Assembly (NCBI GenBank): GCA_034432935.1
Contig: DAOUBD010000077.1
Location: 12,447 to 76,446, forward strand
DNA: 64,000 nt
Reading direction: 5' to 3'
From: DAOUAG01 sp034432935
GTDB lineage: Bacteria > Chloroflexota > Dehalococcoidia > SM23-28-2 > RBG-16-64-32
Shown: one piece after another, positions 1-8,818 of the stretch
How positions within the stretch are numbered: position 1 is the stretch's first letter
How the letters are laid out: the number at the start of each line of letters is the position of its first letter
Translations under genes and position numbers: made by a program
Notes under the pieces: model-generated
The model's database searches: none
The model's input: the letters and a program-made list of their open reading frames with translations, nothing else
Told to the model about the DNA's origin: nothing

Positions 1-1795
1 GACAGGCGGCCGAGCAGTAGTCCACCTCCCGGACAAAGTCGTACTCTGGCTTTGTTGGATCCTCATCCCTCCCATAAGCATGACTAGATCCGTCTCTCCA
101 AATAATCCCACCGGCCTCTTGCAACTTCCCTGTTGGATACACCAGCTTCGCGCCCACTGCCCCCACCGTCGGGTCGTTGTCAGCAAGCCTCAGCAGGGCC
201 TCGAGCCAGCCGGGCAGTACTTGCGTGTCGTTGTTGAGCAGAAGAAGGTATTCGCCAGCGGCGAGGGCTGCACCGCGATTGCAGGTCCTGAGGAAACCGA
301 GGTTCTGATCGTTGCGCAGCACCTTGATGTTCTCCATGCGCGCCAGCATCGCCGTTGTCTCATCCGTGGAACAGTCATCGATGACGATAACCTCGTAGTC
401 GCCCCCCCCTGTGTTCTCCAGGACCGACTTCAGGCAGTTGAAGGTGTAGATCGCCTTGTTGTAGACGGGGATGACGATCGAAACCCTGGGGTTAGAAACC
501 TTGGGGAAGGTTAGCGGCCTGATCCGCTTCTCGAAAGCCGGGATCTTTATGGAGCCATTGGAGGGTGCTGCGCGGGGACCACTGCGGGACAAGGAGCGCC
601 ATACCTTGGCCCTGGCCCTCCGGAACAAGGATCGAAACCCCTCGCGGCGCGCCACGCCGGCGGCCCGCAGGGCGAGCCGCAAGGCCTTGCGTGCCGCCCG
701 GTAAGGTACGCCGCGCCAGGAATGGGGTGGGAATAGCGCCCGCACTACCTGGCGATAACGCTCTAGTAGGCGGTAGCCCAAAGAGCCACGGATCCCCTCC
801 AGCTCCCCCCAAAGGTAGCGGGCGGCGGCCTCACGCTCGGCCAGGAGCTCCTCAAGCTCTGCCAGGCGTGCCTCGGCCTCGGCCAGCCTTTCCTCATCCT
901 CAGCTATCGCTGCATCCTTATCAGCCAGTTGCCGGGACAGCTCACGCAGCCTGGCTTCTACCAGACTGGAAAACTGGGCCACGGACTCCGCCACGACGCT
1001 GGTAGGCACCAGCATGCCGTCCTGCGCTGGGGCGGGCTCTCTGCCGGCCGGTGCGAAGCCCTCTCCCGCCAGGAGGTCTGACCTCTTCGCCGCGATGATC
1101 ATCTGCCGGTAGGTCGGCTCCCTTTGCCCGCCCGCCTGGAAGACCTCGTTGCTCCAACGGTCGAAGTCCTCTGTGTTCAGGCCAAGGCCGCGCAGGCGCT
1201 GCAGGTGATCCCTGATGAGCATCTTGAGAAACCACTCGTCCAAGGCCCCGTTGGGTACAACCTGTGTGGCAAAGCCCATACCCCTGAAAGCGGCCACCGT
1301 GGCATCTAGATCGGGGAGGCCGTGGGCTGCGTGCTCCTCAAGGAACCGCACCGTATCCGACGCTGGCCCCAGAACCTCTCGGGCGGACGCCATCACCGTC
1401 TTCTCGGTCTCAACGACGCCCGGCCGGTCGAAAGGACCCTGAACCACCACCAGCTCAGCGGCGACCCTCCCCATCTCTCGCAGGAAGGGGTCGCGCAGGG
1501 CAGGTGGCACGTGCTCCAGGGTATCGTGACAGGTGACTACGTCGAAAGAAGCATCCTTGAAGGGGAGGGCCGCGCCGGTGCCCCGGACGTATTCCCCGTG
1601 GCTCCATGGCAGCACGTCGACGGAGACCACCCGGTCGCCAGGCAGGAACCTGGACAGGGCTGATGCGGCCCCGCCGACATCGAGCACTTGCAGCGACTCC
1701 CGGCCCAAGCGCTTCCGGGCACGCTCCAGCACCTCCCGCGTGACGGCGTGCCTTTCGTACTGGTCGAAACCTATGTTGGTCAGGGGCTCAGTCAT
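1..1795 (-). CDS. SAM-dependent methyltransferase / family 2 glycosyltransferase fusion (partial, 3' end beyond window)
   Basis: This open frame starts at ATG 1795 and runs off the left edge (at least 598 residues). Residues 1-~250 look like a class I methyltransferase: motif I reads VLDVGG (37-42), an acidic residue follows at D60, and CHDTLEHV lies at 89-96. Residues ~275-330 are a charged Leu/Glu/Ala-rich coiled coil. From ~435 a GT-A family 2 glycosyltransferase begins (VSIVIPVYN, then IDDCSTD at ~474 and LLLLNNDT at ~518). Such fusions occur in O-antigen and S-layer glycan loci. The neighbouring dTDP-rhamnose genes suggest it extends or caps a surface glycan, but donor and acceptor cannot be read. 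A further domain may lie beyond the edge. Confidence 0.85.
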   Translation of the reverse strand, partial: MTEPLTNIGFDQYERHAVTREVLERARKRLGRESLQVLDVGGAASALSRFLPGDRVVSVDVLPWSHGEYVRGTGAALPFKDASFDVVTCHDTLEHVPPALRDPFLREMGRVAAELVVVQGPFDRPGVVETEKTVMASAREVLGPASDTVRFLEEHAAHGLPDLDATVAAFRGMGFATQVVPNGALDEWFLKMLIRDHLQRLRGLGLNTEDFDRWSNEVFQAGGQREPTYRQMIIAAKRSDLLAGEGFAPAGREPAPAQDGMLVPTSVVAESVAQFSSLVEARLRELSRQLADKDAAIAEDEERLAEAEARLAELEELLAEREAAARYLWGELEGIRGSLGYRLLERYRQVVRALFPPHSWRGVPYRAARKALRLALRAAGVARREGFRSLFRRARAKVWRSLSRSGPRAAPSNGSIKIPAFEKRIRPLTFPKVSNPRVSIVIPVYNKAIYTFNCLKSVLENTGGGDYEVIVIDDCSTDETTAMLARMENIKVLRNDQNLGFLRTCNRGAALAAGEYLLLLNNDTQVLPGWLEALLRLADNDPTVGAVGAKLVYPTGKLQEAGGIIWRDGSSHAYGRDEDPTKPEYDFVREVDYCSAAC

Positions 1796-1859
1796 TCCAA
1801 GGGAAGCGGCGTCACGGTAGTCTCCAGGCAGCTAGCCGGGTGTCAGGCGTGACCCCGCC

Positions 1860-1866
1860 TATTATA
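1860..1866. promoter_or_regulatory. Overlapping back-to-back -10-like elements between divergent glycosyltransferase genes
   Basis: The heptamer TATTATA holds TATTAT on the plus strand and TATAAT on the minus strand. On the minus strand it lies about 65 bases before the methyltransferase/GT2 start. A TTGACG at 1874-1879 on the plus strand, with a weak CACACT 17 bases further on (1897-1902), could alternatively drive the GT2 gene. No -35 is convincing for the minus strand. Confidence 0.35.
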
Positions 1867-1910
1867 GCCGCGCTTGACGTTCCCGGCGATTCCCCCCACA
1901 CTGGGGAACG

Positions 1911-2864
1911 ATGCCTGGCGCTGCCGGCCAGAGTGCAGCCGCCGGCTCCCCAACCGCCATGCCCAACCGCCCTCTGGTCACAATCGTTATTCTCAACTGG
2001 AACGGCCTCGCCGATACCACCGAGTGCCTCCAGAGCGTCTTGCGCAGCAGCTACACCAATTACAACGTCCTCGTCGTCGATAACGGTTCCGGGGGCGACG
2101 AGGCGGCGGCCCTGCGCGAAACCTTCGGCAGCCGCATACGGGTCATCGAGAGCCCTGCCAACCTCGGCTTCGCCGGCGGCGCTAATCTAGGCATCCAGCA
2201 TGCCCTCGAGGAAGCCGCCGACTTCGTCCTCCTTCTGAATAACGACACCGTCGTCGACCCCGCCTTTCTGGACGAACTCGTGGACGCCGCCCTGGCCCTC
2301 CCCAACCTTGCCGCCGCCTGTCCCAAGACCTTCTTCTACGACCGGCCCAACGAGATCTACTCCACCGGCGGGTTCTACAGCCTGTGGAAGGGCACCGCCC
2401 GCCAAGCCGGCCGCGGGCAGATTGACCACGGCCAGTTCGACGGGATCGCCGAACGGGGCTACGCCGACGGCGTGTGCATGCTGATCCCACGCCAGGCCCT
2501 GGAGCGGGTCGGCCTCCTGGACGAGGACTACTTCGCCTACTGGGAGGAGACGGACTGGTGCGCCCGGGCCCGGGCCGCTGGGCTCCGCTGTTACTACGTG
2601 CCCCGGGCCAGGATCTGGCACAAAGCCGAACGGTCTCAGGCCAAGTCCAACGCCTTCCAGTACCTCTACCGGCGAAACGCCCTCCTCTTCGTCCGGAAGC
2701 GGGGCGGCCTCCTCCCGTTCATGTCGGCCCTAACCCTCCACGTTCTGGTCTACGCCCCCTGGTACTTTCTCCGCCACCCGACCCGCCTCGGCCGCGCGGC
2801 TGCGGAGGCTAGGGCCCTCCTGTGGCATGTCCGCAACCGGGCGCAACGGCGGACGTTACTGTAA
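1911..2864 (+). CDS. Family 2 glycosyltransferase (rhamnosyltransferase-like)
   Basis: A GT-A enzyme predicted to transfer an activated sugar to a growing surface glycan at the inner membrane. The fold starts at VTIVILNWNG (residues ~23-32), followed by VDNGSGG near 56, LLLNNDT near 108 and the acceptor-side EETDW near 210, a pattern typical of WcaA/RfbN-type rhamnosyltransferases. A hydrophobic segment near 265-285 may associate with the membrane. ATG 1911 is preceded by GGGGAA; ATG 1959, closer to the domain start, has no ribosome site, so the start is uncertain by 16 residues. It opens the plus-strand run that makes dTDP-rhamnose, fitting rhamnose as donor, although specificity is inference. 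Confidence 0.85.
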   Translation: MPGAAGQSAAAGSPTAMPNRPLVTIVILNWNGLADTTECLQSVLRSSYTNYNVLVVDNGSGGDEAAALRETFGSRIRVIESPANLGFAGGANLGIQHALEEAADFVLLLNNDTVVDPAFLDELVDAALALPNLAAACPKTFFYDRPNEIYSTGGFYSLWKGTARQAGRGQIDHGQFDGIAERGYADGVCMLIPRQALERVGLLDEDYFAYWEETDWCARARAAGLRCYYVPRARIWHKAERSQAKSNAFQYLYRRNALLFVRKRGGLLPFMSALTLHVLVYAPWYFLRHPTRLGRAAAEARALLWHVRNRAQRRTLL

Positions 2865-2875
2865 ACTGGAGCCCG

Positions 2876-4015
2876 ATGACCACCACAGCGACGTCCCAAA
2901 AGCGCACCCCGGCCTCCGCTGGCCCAGGCGGCCCAGAGCGGCGCCTAAAGGGTCTTGTCCTCAGCGGGGGCAAGGGCAGCCGGCTCCGTCCCTTCACGTA
3001 CACCAACGCCAAACAGCTCGTGCCCATCGCCAACCGGCCGGTGCTGTTCTACGCCCTGGACCAACTCGTCGAGTGCGGCATCACCGATGTCGGCATCATC
3101 GTGGGGGACACGGCTGATCAGGTGAAGGCGGCCGTGGGCGACGGCAGCGCCTTCGGGGCCAGCGTCACCTACATCCACCAGGAGGCCCCTCTGGGCATCG
3201 CTCACGCTGTCAAAGTCGCCCGCGACTTTCTGGGGGATTCCCCTTTCGTCCTGTACTTGGGGGACAACTTCGTCCTGGGCGGAATCAAACCCTACGTCGA
3301 AGGTTTCTTGAAGAGCGGGAGCAACGGCCTCATCCTTCTTCACCCCGTGGATAATCCTCAGGCCTTCGGCATCGCCGAGATGCGGGATGGCAAGGTCCGT
3401 CGCATCGTCGAGAAGCCGGCCCACCCGCCGAGCAACCTGGCCGTCATAGGCGTATACATCTTGGACCGCAATATCTTCGACATCATCGAGACGCTCCAGC
3501 CCTCTGGGCGCGGGGAGCTGGAGATAACGGATGCCCTTCAGGGCCTCATCGACGGCGGCTTCCGTCTTGACGCGCTGGTCATGGACCGCTACTGGATCGA
3601 TACCGGGAAGATGGATGACATCCTGAGCGCCAACCGCATCGTCCTCGACACCATCACCCATCGCTGCCAGGGCCACACCGATGAGCGCTCCCGCGTCTAT
3701 GAGCCCGTTATCCTGGAGCCGGGGTCCAAGGTGATCAACAGCGTGCTCCGGGGGCCAATCGCCATCGGTCCCGGCACAGAGGTCATCGATTCCTACATCG
3801 GGCCTCACACCTCCATCGACCGGGGCTGCCGTATCCGGGGCTGCCGCATCGAGAACAGCGTGGTCATGGAGGACACCACCATCGAGGACGTCCACTGGCC
3901 TATCGTCCAAAGCATGATCGGCCGTTCCGTGTACCTCAAGGGCAGCCACGGGGTCGGCAGCGGCTACTCCCTAACCCTCGGCGACCACAGCCGCATCGAG
4001 ATGCCGGACGGTTAG
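2876..4015 (+). CDS. rfbA: Glucose-1-phosphate thymidylyltransferase, long form
   Basis: Forms dTDP-glucose from glucose-1-phosphate and dTTP, the first step to dTDP-L-rhamnose. The nucleotidyltransferase signature LVLSGGKGSRLRPFT lies at ~27-41, with YLGDNF near 120 at the metal site. Unlike the ~290-residue E. coli RmlA, this 379-residue form has a C-terminal left-handed beta-helix (imperfect hexapeptides around IGPGTEVIDSYIG), as in StrD-type and Chloroflexota or archaeal enzymes. ATG 2876 was chosen because it follows the upstream stop by 11 bases; the frame is open further upstream. It is followed at 5 bases by the GGCT gene. Confidence 0.9.
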   Translation: MTTTATSQKRTPASAGPGGPERRLKGLVLSGGKGSRLRPFTYTNAKQLVPIANRPVLFYALDQLVECGITDVGIIVGDTADQVKAAVGDGSAFGASVTYIHQEAPLGIAHAVKVARDFLGDSPFVLYLGDNFVLGGIKPYVEGFLKSGSNGLILLHPVDNPQAFGIAEMRDGKVRRIVEKPAHPPSNLAVIGVYILDRNIFDIIETLQPSGRGELEITDALQGLIDGGFRLDALVMDRYWIDTGKMDDILSANRIVLDTITHRCQGHTDERSRVYEPVILEPGSKVINSVLRGPIAIGPGTEVIDSYIGPHTSIDRGCRIRGCRIENSVVMEDTTIEDVHWPIVQSMIGRSVYLKGSHGVGSGYSLTLGDHSRIEMPDG

Positions 4016-4020
4016 CGCCG

Positions 4021-4422
4021 ATGCCGGAGTATCTTTTCGTCTACGGGACCCTCATGTCGGGTATGGAGGCCAGCCACCTCCTGTCGGAAATCGCCCGGCC
4101 TGTTGGCCGCGGCCGGGTGCAGGGACGCTTGTACGACCTCGGCGAGTATCCGGCCCTCGTCCTGGGGCAACCGGGCGATATCGTATGGGGAGAGGTCTAT
4201 CGCATTCTGCGTCCCGCGGCCATCCAGCAGATCGACCGTTACGAAGGCTTTGATCCATCCAGGGCCTCTTTCCTGTACCGCCGCGAGGCCACCTCGGTCA
4301 CCTTGGAAGACGGCGCCAGGATCCAGGCCTGGGCCTACGTGTACAACCGGCCGCTGCCAGCTAGCGCCCGCCGGCTGCTTTCCGGAGATTACCGGCGAGC
4401 CGCCCAGGGGAAGATTCTATGA
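4021..4422 (+). CDS. Gamma-glutamylcyclotransferase-like (AIG2/GGCT) protein
   Basis: A 133-residue protein with the GGCT fold: the substrate loop VYGTLMSG lies near residues 7-14 and the conserved YEGFD near 75-79 carries the likely catalytic Glu. Family members cleave gamma-glutamyl amines, releasing 5-oxoproline, but many bacterial YtfP/BtrG-like proteins have unknown substrates. Its stop overlaps the start of rfbB (ATGA at 4419-4422), so it is translated within the rhamnose operon. Whether it acts in glycan synthesis or is simply carried along cannot be decided from sequence. Confidence 0.8.
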   Translation: MPEYLFVYGTLMSGMEASHLLSEIARPVGRGRVQGRLYDLGEYPALVLGQPGDIVWGEVYRILRPAAIQQIDRYEGFDPSRASFLYRREATSVTLEDGARIQAWAYVYNRPLPASARRLLSGDYRRAAQGKIL

Positions 4423-5468
4423 CCACCTATCTCGTCACCGGGGGCTGCGGCTTCATCGGCAGCAATTTCATCCTTCGCCTCTTGCGCGAACACCCGGCAG
4501 CCCGTGTCATCAACCTGGACGCCCTCACTTACGCCGGCAACCCGGCTAACCTGAGGGACATAGAGGCCGATGCGCGCTACCGTTTCGTCCACGGCAGCAT
4601 CTGCGACCCGGAGCTAGTGGGTGAGCTGGCGGCGCAAGCCGACGCGATAGTGAACTTCGCTGCCGAGAGCCACGTGGACCGCTCGCTCATGAGCGCCGCC
4701 TCCTTCATCCACACTGACGTCTACGGCACCCATGTGCTGCTGGAGGCCGCCAGGCGCCACCCCAACGTAAGGCGTTTCCTGCACATCTCCACCGATGAAG
4801 TCTACGGTGAGGTGCCGGGAGGCCAGTTCTCCCTGGAGACCGACCCGCTCCGGCCCCGCAGCCCCTATTCGGCCAGCAAGGCCGGCGCCGAGATGCAGTG
4901 CCTTTCCTACATCGAGACCTACGGGCTGCCTGTCATCATCGCCCGGCCCGCCAACAACGTCGGCCCCCGCCAGCATATCGAGAAGTTCGTGCCGCTGTGC
5001 ACCACCAACGCCCTCAATGATGAGCCGTTGCCTATATACGGCGACGGCCAGCAGGAGCGCGATTGGCTCTACGTCGAGGACAACTGCGAGGCCCTAGACC
5101 TGCTCTTGCACCAGGGTGAGCCCGGCCAGGCCTACAACATCGGCGCCAAGAACCACCGCCCTAACCTTTACGTGGCCGAGACCATTGTCGACGCCCTGGG
5201 CAAACCCCGCAGCCTCATCCGCTTCGTCCCCGACCGTCCAGGCCACGACCGGCGGTATGGCGTCAACTTCGACCGCATCGCCAGCCTCGGCTGGAGCCCC
5301 AGGCACGGCTTCGAGGCCGCCATCGAAAAGACGGTCGCCTGGTACCGGGACAACCGCTGGTGGTGGGAACCGCTGCGAAACGGCGAATTCCGAGAGTACT
5401 ACGAACGGCAGTACGGCCAGCGCCTGGCCGCCTCCCGGCCGTACGCCAGCGGAGGGTATCACCCATGA
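4419..5468 (+). CDS. rfbB: dTDP-glucose 4,6-dehydratase
   Basis: Second enzyme of dTDP-rhamnose synthesis, converting dTDP-glucose to dTDP-4-keto-6-deoxyglucose with bound NAD. It is an extended SDR: the Rossmann motif TGGCGFIGS is at residues 7-15, the STDEVYGE active-site segment is near 125, and the catalytic YxxxK is Y150/K154 (YSASK). The length of 349 residues matches the family. Start ATG overlaps the GGCT stop and its own stop overlaps the rfbC start (ATGA), so the three are translationally coupled. Confidence 0.95.
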   Translation: MTTYLVTGGCGFIGSNFILRLLREHPAARVINLDALTYAGNPANLRDIEADARYRFVHGSICDPELVGELAAQADAIVNFAAESHVDRSLMSAASFIHTDVYGTHVLLEAARRHPNVRRFLHISTDEVYGEVPGGQFSLETDPLRPRSPYSASKAGAEMQCLSYIETYGLPVIIARPANNVGPRQHIEKFVPLCTTNALNDEPLPIYGDGQQERDWLYVEDNCEALDLLLHQGEPGQAYNIGAKNHRPNLYVAETIVDALGKPRSLIRFVPDRPGHDRRYGVNFDRIASLGWSPRHGFEAAIEKTVAWYRDNRWWWEPLRNGEFREYYERQYGQRLAASRPYASGGYHP

Positions 5469-5920
5469 TCGAAGGAGTACGGATCAAGCAGCTCGTCCCC
5501 CACGCCGATGAGCGCGGCTATCTGATGGAGCTGCTGCGCAGCGATGACGACATCTTCCGCAAGTTCGGCCAGTGCTACGTGTCCCTCAACTACCCGGGCG
5601 TCGTCCGGGCCTGGCACTATCACAAGAAGCAGGACGACTACTTCGCCGTGATAAAGGGCATGTGCAAGGTGGGCCTCTACGACCTGCGGGAGGGATCGCC
5701 CACCCACGGTGAGGCCAACACCTTCTACTTGGGTGAACACAGCCGCATCCTGCTGCTGATTCCGGTAGGTGTGGCCCATGGCTACAAGACCGTCGGCACG
5801 GAGCCGTCGCTCCTCATCAACTTCCCGACCGAGGTGTACAATCCCGCCGAGCCCGACGAGTACCGTATACCCTGGGACTCCCCGGACATCCCCTTCAACT
5901 GGGAGATCGAGTTCAAGTAG
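5465..5920 (+). CDS. rfbC: dTDP-4-dehydrorhamnose 3,5-epimerase family cupin
   Basis: Third step of the rhamnose pathway. The 151-residue cupin carries DERG (15-18), the HYH pair at 51-53 where the RmlC catalytic His sits, REGSPT (75-80), GVAHGY (102-107) and VYNP near Y125. It is shorter than typical RmlC (~180 residues), and in the usual TxYYxP segment the first Tyr is Val here, so a 3-epimerase-only activity is possible. The start ATG overlaps the rfbB stop; the frame is open upstream, but those starts would lie inside rfbB. Operon context favours the RmlC role. Confidence 0.85.
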   Translation: MIEGVRIKQLVPHADERGYLMELLRSDDDIFRKFGQCYVSLNYPGVVRAWHYHKKQDDYFAVIKGMCKVGLYDLREGSPTHGEANTFYLGEHSRILLLIPVGVAHGYKTVGTEPSLLINFPTEVYNPAEPDEYRIPWDSPDIPFNWEIEFK

Positions 5921-5935
5921 AAGCCAGCTTAGATC

Positions 5936-6829
5936 ATGCGCATCGTCATCACCGGCGCCGGCGGCCAGCTAGGCAGAGCCCTCCAGGAGGCCCTGACCGG
6001 GGACGAGGTGGCCGCCTTCCCCCACAGCACCCTGGACATCACCGACAGAGCCGCCGTGGCCACTGCCCTCCGCCGGTTCCGTCCCGATCTGGTGATCAAC
6101 GCAGCGGCCTGGACCGACACCGCTGCCTGCGAGGCCGACCCGCAACGGGCCCTTGCCATCAACGGCGAGGCGCCTGGTTACCTGGCCCTGGAGTGCCGGC
6201 GTCTTGGCGCCGCCCTCCTCCAAGTAAGCAGCAACGAGGTGTTCGATGGGGAGAAGAAGGCCCCGTACGAGGAAGATGACGAGCCTCACCCCATCAACCA
6301 CTACGGGCAGTCCAAACTGGAAGGGGAACGCCGCGTACGGGAGGTCCTGGAGCGCCACTACATAGTACGCACCTCTTGGCTCTTCGGCGCCGGCCGTGCC
6401 AGCTTTCCGGAGAAGGTTCTGGATGCGGCCCGCCGGCAGGGCTCCCTGCGCCTGGTGACCGACGAAGTGGCCTCCCCCACATGGACCACAGACCTGGCCG
6501 AGGCCATCGCCAGGCTTATCCGGCACGAGGCCTGGGGCACATACCACTTGACGAACAGCGGCTCCTGCTCCCGCATGGAGTTCGGCGAGGAGGTCTTGCG
6601 GCTGGCCGGGCTCCAGGTGCCCGTCTTCCCCACCTCGCAAAGGGAGTTCGGGCTGCCTTACAGGAAGCCGCTGGACTCCACATTGGCCAATCGCCGCGCC
6701 GCCGCCTTGGGTATCGCCCTGCGCCCGTGGCAACAGGCCCTGGCCTCGCATCTTGGCGAGAGCCGCGCGGCGGCCAGCCCGGCATCGCCATCGCCAGGCC
6801 GGCCAGGCCGGCGCCAGACCGGAAGTTGA
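5936..6829 (+). CDS. rfbD: dTDP-4-dehydrorhamnose reductase
   Basis: NAD(P)H-dependent last step producing dTDP-L-rhamnose. SDR hallmarks are GAGGQLG at 7-13, NAAAWTD (55-61, family signature), VSSNEVFDG near 98-105 and catalytic Y123/K127 (YGQSK). The length of 297 residues is normal. The last ~25 residues are Ser/Pro/Ala/Gly-rich and likely disordered. It follows rfbC by 15 bases and completes the four-gene pathway. Confidence 0.93.
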   Translation: MRIVITGAGGQLGRALQEALTGDEVAAFPHSTLDITDRAAVATALRRFRPDLVINAAAWTDTAACEADPQRALAINGEAPGYLALECRRLGAALLQVSSNEVFDGEKKAPYEEDDEPHPINHYGQSKLEGERRVREVLERHYIVRTSWLFGAGRASFPEKVLDAARRQGSLRLVTDEVASPTWTTDLAEAIARLIRHEAWGTYHLTNSGSCSRMEFGEEVLRLAGLQVPVFPTSQREFGLPYRKPLDSTLANRRAAALGIALRPWQQALASHLGESRAAASPASPSPGRPGRRQTGS

Positions 6830-6840
6830 CGACGAAACCT

Positions 6841-7581
6841 ATGGGCGGAGCCAGCAGCCAGTACCGCACTAACGGAACGGGGGAAGACCCGCCTGAGGTC
6901 CCTGGGGCCGCCAGAGACCACTCTCCACCCGAACCTGACAACTATGAAGGCATCCCAGAGTCCGTCGAGGCCGGCCCTACGCCGGCCGTCAAGCGGGCCA
7001 TGGACATCGTCCTCGCCTCATTGGCGGTGGGCGTTCTGGCACCCCTATGGATCTTGGCGGCCATACTCATCGTCCTGGACTCCCCCGGGCCCATCCTTGT
7101 GCGCCAGAAGAGAGTGGGCCTCAACGGACGGGAGTTCGGTTTCTACAAGTTCCGCACCATGGTGCACCGCAAGAAACAGGATGACCTTCACGAACGGCTG
7201 CCCCGAGGCGATCTTACGAAGCGTCTTCTAAGCCCGAAGGGGCGCCCCCGTAACGCCACCAGCGTCGGCTGGGCTCTCCGCAAGACCACCGTCGACGAAC
7301 TGCCCCAGCTCCTCAACGTCGTCCGGGGTGACATGAGCCTGGTGGGCCCGCGCCCCGACATACCGGAGATCGTGGCTGCCTGGCCGCCCCGGTTCCGCCA
7401 GCGCCACAAGGTGAAGCCAGGCATGACCGGCCTGGCCCAGGTCAACGGCCGTTCGGACCTCACTCACTATCAGAAGGTGCGGTACGATCTGGAGTACGTG
7501 CGCCACCACCCCATATCGCTGGACCTGAGGATCCTCATGAAAACCGTGGCCCTTGTCATTAGCAAGAGGGGGGCGCGCTAG
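6841..7581 (+). CDS. Polyprenyl-phosphate sugar-1-phosphate transferase
   Basis: Initiating glycosyltransferase that places a sugar-1-phosphate on undecaprenyl phosphate at the inner membrane. A disordered N-terminus (1-~50) is followed by KRAMDI and one hydrophobic membrane helix (~54-80). The catalytic domain then shows KFRTM (103-107), DELPQLLNV and MSLVGPRP, the WbaP/PglC signature. At 246 residues it is the short monotopic-type enzyme without the four-helix N-terminal part of WbaP. ATG 6841 lies 12 bases after rfbD; a start closer to the domain is possible. It probably starts the repeat unit built by the neighbouring glycosyltransferases. Confidence 0.9.
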   Translation: MGGASSQYRTNGTGEDPPEVPGAARDHSPPEPDNYEGIPESVEAGPTPAVKRAMDIVLASLAVGVLAPLWILAAILIVLDSPGPILVRQKRVGLNGREFGFYKFRTMVHRKKQDDLHERLPRGDLTKRLLSPKGRPRNATSVGWALRKTTVDELPQLLNVVRGDMSLVGPRPDIPEIVAAWPPRFRQRHKVKPGMTGLAQVNGRSDLTHYQKVRYDLEYVRHHPISLDLRILMKTVALVISKRGAR

Positions 7582-7618
7582 CTTCCCTGCAACACCGCCG
7601 CCGCCCAAAACTACCTCC

Positions 7619-8818
7619 ATGCGTATCCTCTTCCTCGCCTCCGAGTTCCCTTTCCCGCCCGATAGCGGCGGCCGCATCAAGACCCACAGCCTCTTGGAGT
7701 ATTTGCGCGCTCGCCACGGCCTGCGCCTTCTTTGCTTCAGGCGCGGACCCCTCGATGCACGGCAGGAGCGCTGGGCTGGCGACTTCGGCAACGTGGAGAC
7801 CATCCCTCTCCTCCGCCAGCGCAACGCCCTCAACCTGGCCCGCAGCTACCTGTCGCGCCTGCCCTTGAGCGTCGAACGCAACCGCCACCCGCTAATGGCG
7901 GACGCTGTGCGCCGGGCCTGCGCCGATGCCAGCCCCGGCGCCATCTTCTGCGACGGTTGGCTGATGGCCCAGTACGTTCCCCGCAACTGGCCTGGCCTCA
8001 AGATTCTGCACGAGCACAACGCCGAACACGTCCTGTGGCAGCGCCAGGCAACCATGGAGCGCAACCCTCTGCGCCGCTGGCTGGTCCGCCTGGAGAGCCG
8101 GCGGGTCCGGCGCTACGAGTCCTCCATCCTGCCCCTTTTCGACACCGTGTTCGCCGTGTCCCAGCAGGACCGCGCCGCCTTGGTGGCGGTAGGCGGCGAT
8201 CCAGCCCGCATTCGGATTCTTCCCAACCTGCCAGAGCCGCATTTGCTTCTCGAGCCAGCTCCATCCTTCGCCTCCTCCGAGCCTCTCGTACTCTATTTCG
8301 GCACCCTCAGCTGGCTTCCCAACCTGCAAGGCCTGGACTACCTGCTGCGCCGTGTCTGGCCCATCGTGCGCCAGGCCCACCCCGAGGCGACGCTGGCCAT
8401 CGCCGGCCGTGGCGCCCCCCCTGGGCTCAAGCGCGCCGCCCGGAGCACGCCCGGGGTTACGTACCTGGGCCCCACCGACGATCCCGAAACCCTCTACCGC
8501 CGGGCACGGGTCTTCGTCGAAGCCACCCCATCCGGCGGCGGCACCAAACTCAAGGTTTTGAACGCCATGGCCAGGGGGCTTCCCGTTGTTGCGAGCCCCC
8601 AGGCCATCGAGGGCATCGACGCCGTCCCCAACGTCCACGTGATGGTAGGGGAGGACGCCCAGACCCTCGGCCAGGCGATCCTCGCCCTCTTGGGCGACCC
8701 CGCCCTCTGGCAGCGCATTAGTGAAAACGCTCGCTCCCTGATGCGCGACCGTTATACGGCAGAGACCGCGTTCCGCCCCTTAGACGAGGCCCTCAGTGGA
8801 GTCCGGCACACAGTCTGA
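7619..8818 (+). CDS. Family 4 (GT-B) glycosyltransferase
   Basis: A 399-residue retaining GT-B enzyme. The N-terminal half begins MRILFLASEFPFPPDSGGR, with the glycine-rich acceptor loop. The C-terminal half has LVLYFGTLSWLPN, then VFVEATPSGGGTKLKVLNAMARG with the donor-phosphate Lys and the downstream acidic residue. It resembles exosortase-associated sugar transferases, but no exosortase was seen. ATG 7619 was chosen because the domain begins directly there. Its end overlaps the next gene by 23 bases, suggesting coupled translation. The transferred sugar is unknown. Confidence 0.88.
   Translation: MRILFLASEFPFPPDSGGRIKTHSLLEYLRARHGLRLLCFRRGPLDARQERWAGDFGNVETIPLLRQRNALNLARSYLSRLPLSVERNRHPLMADAVRRACADASPGAIFCDGWLMAQYVPRNWPGLKILHEHNAEHVLWQRQATMERNPLRRWLVRLESRRVRRYESSILPLFDTVFAVSQQDRAALVAVGGDPARIRILPNLPEPHLLLEPAPSFASSEPLVLYFGTLSWLPNLQGLDYLLRRVWPIVRQAHPEATLAIAGRGAPPGLKRAARSTPGVTYLGPTDDPETLYRRARVFVEATPSGGGTKLKVLNAMARGLPVVASPQAIEGIDAVPNVHVMVGEDAQTLGQAILALLGDPALWQRISENARSLMRDRYTAETAFRPLDEALSGVRHTV

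Noticed and set aside
2945..3949. A 334-codon minus-strand frame opposite rfbA
   Set aside because: Shadow of rfbA codon bias; no domain and no ribosome site.
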